A stretch of 64,000 bases of DNA from Gnetum montanum (taxonomy: Eukaryota > Streptophyta > Gnetopsida > Gnetales > Gnetaceae), in NCBI GenBank assembly GCA_015680685.1, contig MNCI01020854.1:24887-88886 (forward strand). The letters run 5' to 3'. The notes beneath the pieces are model-generated. The model did no database searches, was not told the DNA's origin, and was given only the letters and a program-made list of their open reading frames with translations. Every line of letters begins with the position of its first letter. Within the stretch, counting starts at the first letter, position 1. Below are positions 59,600-64,000 of the stretch, piece after piece. The position numbers were made by a program, and so were the translations under genes.

Positions 59600-60165
59600 C
59601 GTTCTGACAATCGCAAGATGAGAAGACCTTTCTTCAGAACCAAAAGCCCAAACAAGCTCTCACAACCACAAGCGGTTAAGTCTGTGTATGCTCCTCCAAC
59701 AATTAAGGCTTCGAAGCTCCCTTCAAACCAATAACAGAGCTCAATGCATATGGTTATGTTAACATATACCGTTACCAACTGGATTAAGGTAGGACACCTT
59801 CCCAGGAAACTCTCTGACCTTGAAAGTTCCTTAATCTATCTCCAAGTCATTGGGAATGAACCTCATAAGGCTCTTCTTCACTTAGGTTCTAGAGTCAACT
59901 TAATCTCACGAGAAATGTATAAAGCTTAGAACCTACCTCCACTTAAGAAGAGCAATATTCAACTAGAGCTAGCTAACCAGTACATCACTATTCCCTTGGG
60001 ATTGGTGGAGGACATCATTACCACTGTGTGTGGTTGGTCATACCCAGCTAATTTCCTAGTGATAGATGTCAACAATAACAAAGGGGACTTCCCAATTATA
60101 ATGGGAAGGGCATGGCTCAACACCATCAATGCATGCCTAGGAATTCATGATCTTTCCTTTGGAAA
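59600..60165 (+). pseudogene. aspartic protease remnant of the plus-strand element
   Basis: In a frame shifted from gag: SLIYLQVIGNEPHKALLHLG then SRVNLISREMY, where the catalytic D of the usual LDLGS has become H (59875-59900). Later come VCGWSYPANFLVIDVNNNKG and FPIIMGRAWLNTINACL (about 60090-60135), matching the ILGRPFLxT-like half of plant Ty3 proteases. The catalytic change makes it inactive. The style matches Athila-type proteases. Confidence 0.65.
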
Positions 60166-60587
60166 TATCTAAGGAAAATATTTATGGAAAGATAGAGAAG
60201 AAGAAAGTTCCATGCATCACATACAGTGACTCAAAGGGTGATGACATGGAGGAATGCTCAGCATCTCCTACATGCAATTTGTGTGCACAAGAAAATCAGA
60301 TACAAAGGTGCCTATATGTAGCAACCACACAACAAGAGAACACCCAGTGGTTGACAACTGATCAAGAGACAAACCCACCAACATGCATGGAACGAACTGG
60401 GGGAACAACTCACACCCACAATGAGAGCATAGATAATTTGGAGTATGAGCACCAACAACTTCCAACCCTTAACTTGAGAACACCAATTTGGAGGAGTTGG
60501 AAACTTTTAAGAAATTCAAATAGGTGCTCATTATTTTTGATCTCTCCCTTTCAATTCAATCATGAGGGAGATGGTCACCTATGCTGA
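60166..60587 (+). pseudogene. open linker after protease, possible start of lost pol
   Basis: This part of an open frame (60147-60587) holds an acidic, Cys-containing segment (EECSASPTCNLCAQENQ). In autonomous relatives the linker to RT lies here, so this is probably where pol was deleted. No RT motif follows. Confidence 0.4.
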
Positions 60588-62448
60588 TCATTTGAGGCTC
60601 TCAGTTTCTTTTTAAGTTTTTGTTTTACACATTTTTTTTACAAATTTCTTTAACTTTTCTTGTTTTTGTTTTACAACATCGTTCATACTTTTTCTTTTAT
60701 TCTTGTATATGTGTGTGTCTTATCCATTTTGTTAAGTTTGTCACCAATAAGTGCTCATGATGGTATGAACTATTTTCTATTGATTGCTAATGTTTGGTTT
60801 TTACCTTTAAGTTATGATGTCGATACTAAGGTATGGTTCTTTTGATATGACAGGCGATGAGTCCACTTCATCCATACATCCACAAATTTCAATGGTCTCT
60901 CGTGGCATGGAAATGTACAATCCCTTTCTAATTAAGAACTATCAATGAATCAGTGACTGGGCATTTCTCAAACTAAGGAAGGAATCAAGGATTGAAAAGG
61001 GTGTGACTTCAAGGAAACTTGATGCATTTGTGCTTAGATGTTTTTTTCTTGAGTTTTCCTTCCCATTCCGACATTGCTCCATTATTGGGAAGCTGAGCTA
61101 ATAAAAATAACAAACTCTTTGCATGGTGTGGTTCTCACGTATAAACACATAAAATAAAAAATAAAGGAGAGAGAAAAGAAAGAAAGTGAGAATTCAAAGC
61201 ACACCCCTTAGAACAAATAATCCTTTGGGCTATAAGCACTGGTTATGGAACTCAAAATAAAAATGTTCCCTCTAACTAAGGCCCTTCCTCGCTTCCTATC
61301 TCATCTTTCGCTTCATCGAAATGTTGGTGACTCTTTGGTGGAGACATTGTTGTTACTTCAAGAGGATGGGTCGGCCAAATGTATTAATGTGAAGTTACTA
61401 CATGTGGTTTGTTGAGGACGAACTTGGAATGGGATCTACTAAGTTACATTAATCATTGAAATACACACAGGGCTGTACACCACATTGTTCTTGGGATTCC
61501 ATTCCATTCTCTTCTCTCCATCCTTCTCCCCATTGTTCACCTCATTATCGGTTGTATCATTAGTGTATATTTTGGTTGATGCATTGTTTTTTTATGGTAA
61601 ATTCTTGTGGTTAAGACTTTAACCCTTGCTCCAAATGACATTCCTATAGCCTACGAACTCTTTGAATGTGCGTTTGTCAGGGCATTAAAGGCATGAGCCT
61701 ACTTTGGGGAGGACCCACTAGCATTCCTATTTGGTACACCAGTTAAATTATTTCCCTTAACATTTTTGCAATCCACTTTATTTTTTCATTTTCATCTTGA
61801 CATCCATTTCATCGATGTTACAGTTGTCTCTTTTCCTCCATCTTTCTTGTTCTTTTTCTTTCTCCATTCTATTGCTACCGGAGGTTCGCAATTAGTCATG
61901 GGAGTCCTGGTCCAATTTTTTCGATTTTCTCCTAACCCCTACATCTTGGGTAGTCATTATTTTTATATCTCTAGACCCATATCAACCATACCACAACCCA
62001 GCCAATGGACCTTTCACTGAAGCAACGTATCAACTACATTTTGATTCATTTACCCTTGTTAATACAAAGACTGTGTTGTGTGTGCAGATGGCAATCATAT
62101 AACAACGGATTGGATCTGGAAGGAACACTTGGAATGGATCGGTGCGGAAGCAACTATGCAAGGAACGAGATGGATGGTGTGCTTACGGATAGACAACGAA
62201 AGGTGCAATCTTGGTGTTGGCAGTAGCAAACTTCTTCTCTCCTCTCTCTTCTCTCTTAGCTTCCAAATAAGGCCTGATGTCAAATGTATAAAGTGTTTAC
62301 TCTTGTTGTCATGAACACCATTTTTGTCATGTTCTGTAATGATGATCCATTCACATGTCTTCCCATTCACCATTAGTTCCATTCAAGTCAATAATCCCAT
62401 ACCTTCCCAATATTTTGTAAGGAACTCGAGGATGAGTTTTTATTTAGT
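60588..62448 (+). other. 3' non-coding region of the plus-strand gag element
   Basis: T-rich and without known domains. A protein-like piece occurs at 62078-62225 (ADGNHITTDWIWKEHLEWIG in one frame), preceded by TTGTGTGTGCAG, which resembles a splice acceptor. I do not recognise it. The last part, 62422-62458, matches the pre-LTR block of the minus-strand relative. Confidence 0.45.
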
Positions 62449-62458
62449 CATGGGGGTA
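62449..62458 (+). other. polypurine tract of the plus-strand gag element
   Basis: CATGGGGGTA, identical to the tract at 15864-15873 on the minus strand. Confidence 0.7.
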
Positions 62459-63256
62459 AGATGGGACGCGATATCGCATGGGCCGCGATATTGCGTACGC
62501 GATATCGTAGTGCATCGCCAAATCTATAAATAAGAGGTGGCTCTCCCTTGTTTCTCCATCTAGATATAGACCCTTAGCGAAACTCTGGCAATTTTACCTC
62601 TCCAAAGATAGAATAATTTCCATGTGCCCACAGTAGGAGCTCCAAAGTGAACAGATCTTTATTTGAGCAAATATTGTACCTGAGCACAAGTTTGTGTATG
62701 GAAATAAAGACAAACTTCTTGGATAAACCTTGCAGTGTTGGACTAAGCTAAATAGGACTTTACTTATTTTTATTTATTGTTTATTGTTTAAATGCTTTAT
62801 TAGTTAATTAAATCTCTCTCAACCCTTCTTTCCTAGTTAAGTGCATTCAGTACAACAACTTTGAGCATGTGCGTTACGCTTGGTAATCCCAGTAACGAAT
62901 AGTGTTTGGTAATCCCAAAAGCTTGCATCGGCTTAGGGTGTGAATGGCAAGTGGGAATAGATACTAATGCTAGGTTAATTAAGGCTTAGTTAGTTAGTTA
63001 AGGTTAGTTAATTAGTCTCTTCACCTCTTCCCTCCTAGCATAGGTGATAAAATAGAAAAGATATAAAAATCACATACCTCAGACTTACTTAACCATACAA
63101 CCATGAAAAATACAAGTAAGTCTGGGAAGACAACGAACGATTAACCTTAAGTGTTCCATAAGGCGTGTAGGGACTTTGTCTACGGAGTTTGACCAGATCA
63201 TGCGTGTAATGCTCGTATTTGAATGGTTGAGTGTAGGGGTACCTCGCCACTCATCA
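62459..63256 (+). repeat. 3' LTR of the plus-strand gag element
   Basis: Aligns with 56270-57070 throughout. The opening TG has changed to AG. GATATCG words (62469-62510) and the TATA box at 62524-62533 are conserved. Confidence 0.85.
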
Positions 63257-63584
63257 CTAGATGAAGCAAGACAAGAAGTGGACTAACCATCCCTTCTAGC
63301 TAAGTAATAGGCCTAACCATGGTGGCAATGTTGGATTGCCTCTAAGGGATAGATGCTGAAGGAAGAAAACCCCAAGAAACACTCTCAAAGTATGATTCAA
63401 ATACACTATTCTATATCAATAAGGCATTTTTTTTCTTTCTCTTTATACACTTTCTCTATTATTTATTTTACATATAATGTCAAATGTTACATATATTTGA
63501 TGTTTGGTATATTGTCTTCTTATGCATAATGTTTAATATAATGTATATTTGATGTTTTCCATGACATCTAGGAATGCAATGTCA
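63257..63584 (+). repeat. right part of the second family A LTR
   Basis: Continues the family A LTR from where 56269 left off. After removing the insert and one copy of the 5-bp duplication the LTR is 578 bp, against 577 bp for the copy at 39459-40035. Confidence 0.85.
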
Positions 63585-64000
63585 TAATTAGTATTAAAGA
63601 AAACCATGATCCAAGGACCATTCAGAACCATGGGCCAACTACAACATGAATTTGATGATGAACTATGAAGCCACAACACAAAGAAAATCATTGCTCATCA
63701 CTGAATGCACCCTACATCTGAGGATATCATTATGCCTCATCAAGATTCATCAATTTCAAGAGATGTTGGTAAGACAAGGATACACAGGTCCAAGTAACTC
63801 TTACCCATCTTAATAATATTAATTAATTAAGATCATTATTAAGTCTCTCCAAAAAAAGTTAGTAACCATGACCTAAATTGATCTTATTTAGTTGAATTCA
63901 TTATTCTAAGTAACTTAGAGTCATTTATAAGTCATCATGTTTTCTAAATATCAATTTGGTAATGTCATTTTGGTAAACTAAGCCAATTGGACCTTGCAAA
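63585..64000 (+). other. start of a second family A interior, continuing past the window
   Basis: Begins with the degenerate Met-tRNA primer-binding site (TTAGTATTAAAG) and aligns with 40036-40450, including ATCATTATTAAG and TCATCAAGATTCAT phrases. The rest of this element, perhaps including a second captured gene copy, lies beyond the right edge. Confidence 0.75.

Larger units (their letters stand above)
56270..63256 (+). mobile_element. gag-protease LTR element (Athila-like), plus strand, nested in family A LTR
   Basis: LTRs at 56270-57070 and 62459-63256 (801 and 798 bp) differ by perhaps one base in ten by eye. The 5' LTR has TGATG...CATCA ends, followed by an Asp-tRNA primer-binding site (57071-57088); CATGGGGGTA precedes the 3' LTR. 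The target duplication is CTAGG on the left and CTAGA on the right. The interior encodes a long gag and a protease remnant; there is no RT, RNase H or integrase in the remaining 2.8 kb. That is the structure of TR-GAG non-autonomous elements. Asp priming and gag/protease style suggest derivation from an Athila-type Ty3/gypsy element. It shares polypurine tract and pre-LTR block with 14964-20597 but differs in most of the LTR. Confidence 0.85.

Noticed and set aside
1-64000. CRISPR arrays, bacterial operons, ribosomal RNA genes
   Set aside because: No evenly spaced identical repeats, no ribosome binding sites or operon-like spacing, and no rRNA-like sequence; all coding signals are of plant retrotransposon or plant gene type.

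Overview
The window looks like a slice of a very large, repeat-saturated plant nuclear genome. A gymnosperm (conifer-like) source is my best guess, because old LTR retrotransposons are stacked and nested, all are decayed, and I see no intact gene; that is inference. Everything coding that I recognise is either a retrotransposon remnant or a broken plant gene copy. One ambiguous base (n) lies at 18302.

Left part (1-9656): a copia-type LTR end, a decayed Ty3/gypsy gag (about 1950-3370), and two related long LTR-like units (about 3382-6129 and 8125-9656) packed with a short GCTCTACC motif. Between them sits a 1129-bp solo copia LTR (6752-7880) with a perfect CAAGG target duplication.

Middle (9657-33133): a very large Ty3/gypsy element of Tat type on the + strand. 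It has a long 5' LTR, gag, protease remnant, RT, RNase H, a second archaeal-type RNase H, integrase, a polypurine tract and a 3' LTR stub. Between protease and RT it holds an antisense, intron-split protein-coding remnant and an array of GTAGTCA palindromes (25080-27760). A minus-strand gag-only element (14964-20597) lies inside the antisense gene.

33134-46190: a minus-strand copia element (5' LTR 36559-37668) stands next to a plus-strand copia pol. The second pol is split by a 5.3-kb LTR element here called family A (39459-44794). Family A carries an intronless, decayed copy of a host CCR4-like (endonuclease/exonuclease/phosphatase) gene between its LTRs, in the same orientation.

46190-56014: AT-rich sequence with unrecognised fragments, an intronless soluble inorganic pyrophosphatase pseudogene lacking its centre (50383-50896), a GC-richer stretch with G-box motifs, an LTR-like promoter with tandem repeats (52560-53500), and local tandem duplications.

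56015-64000: a second family A LTR is cut by a 6987-bp gag-protease element (56270-63256, Athila-like, with no RT or integrase). When the insert is removed, the family A LTR regains its 578-bp length, and its internal region runs off the right edge. The insertion history can therefore be read layer by layer: family A into copia, Athila-like gag elements into family A and into the Tat element.
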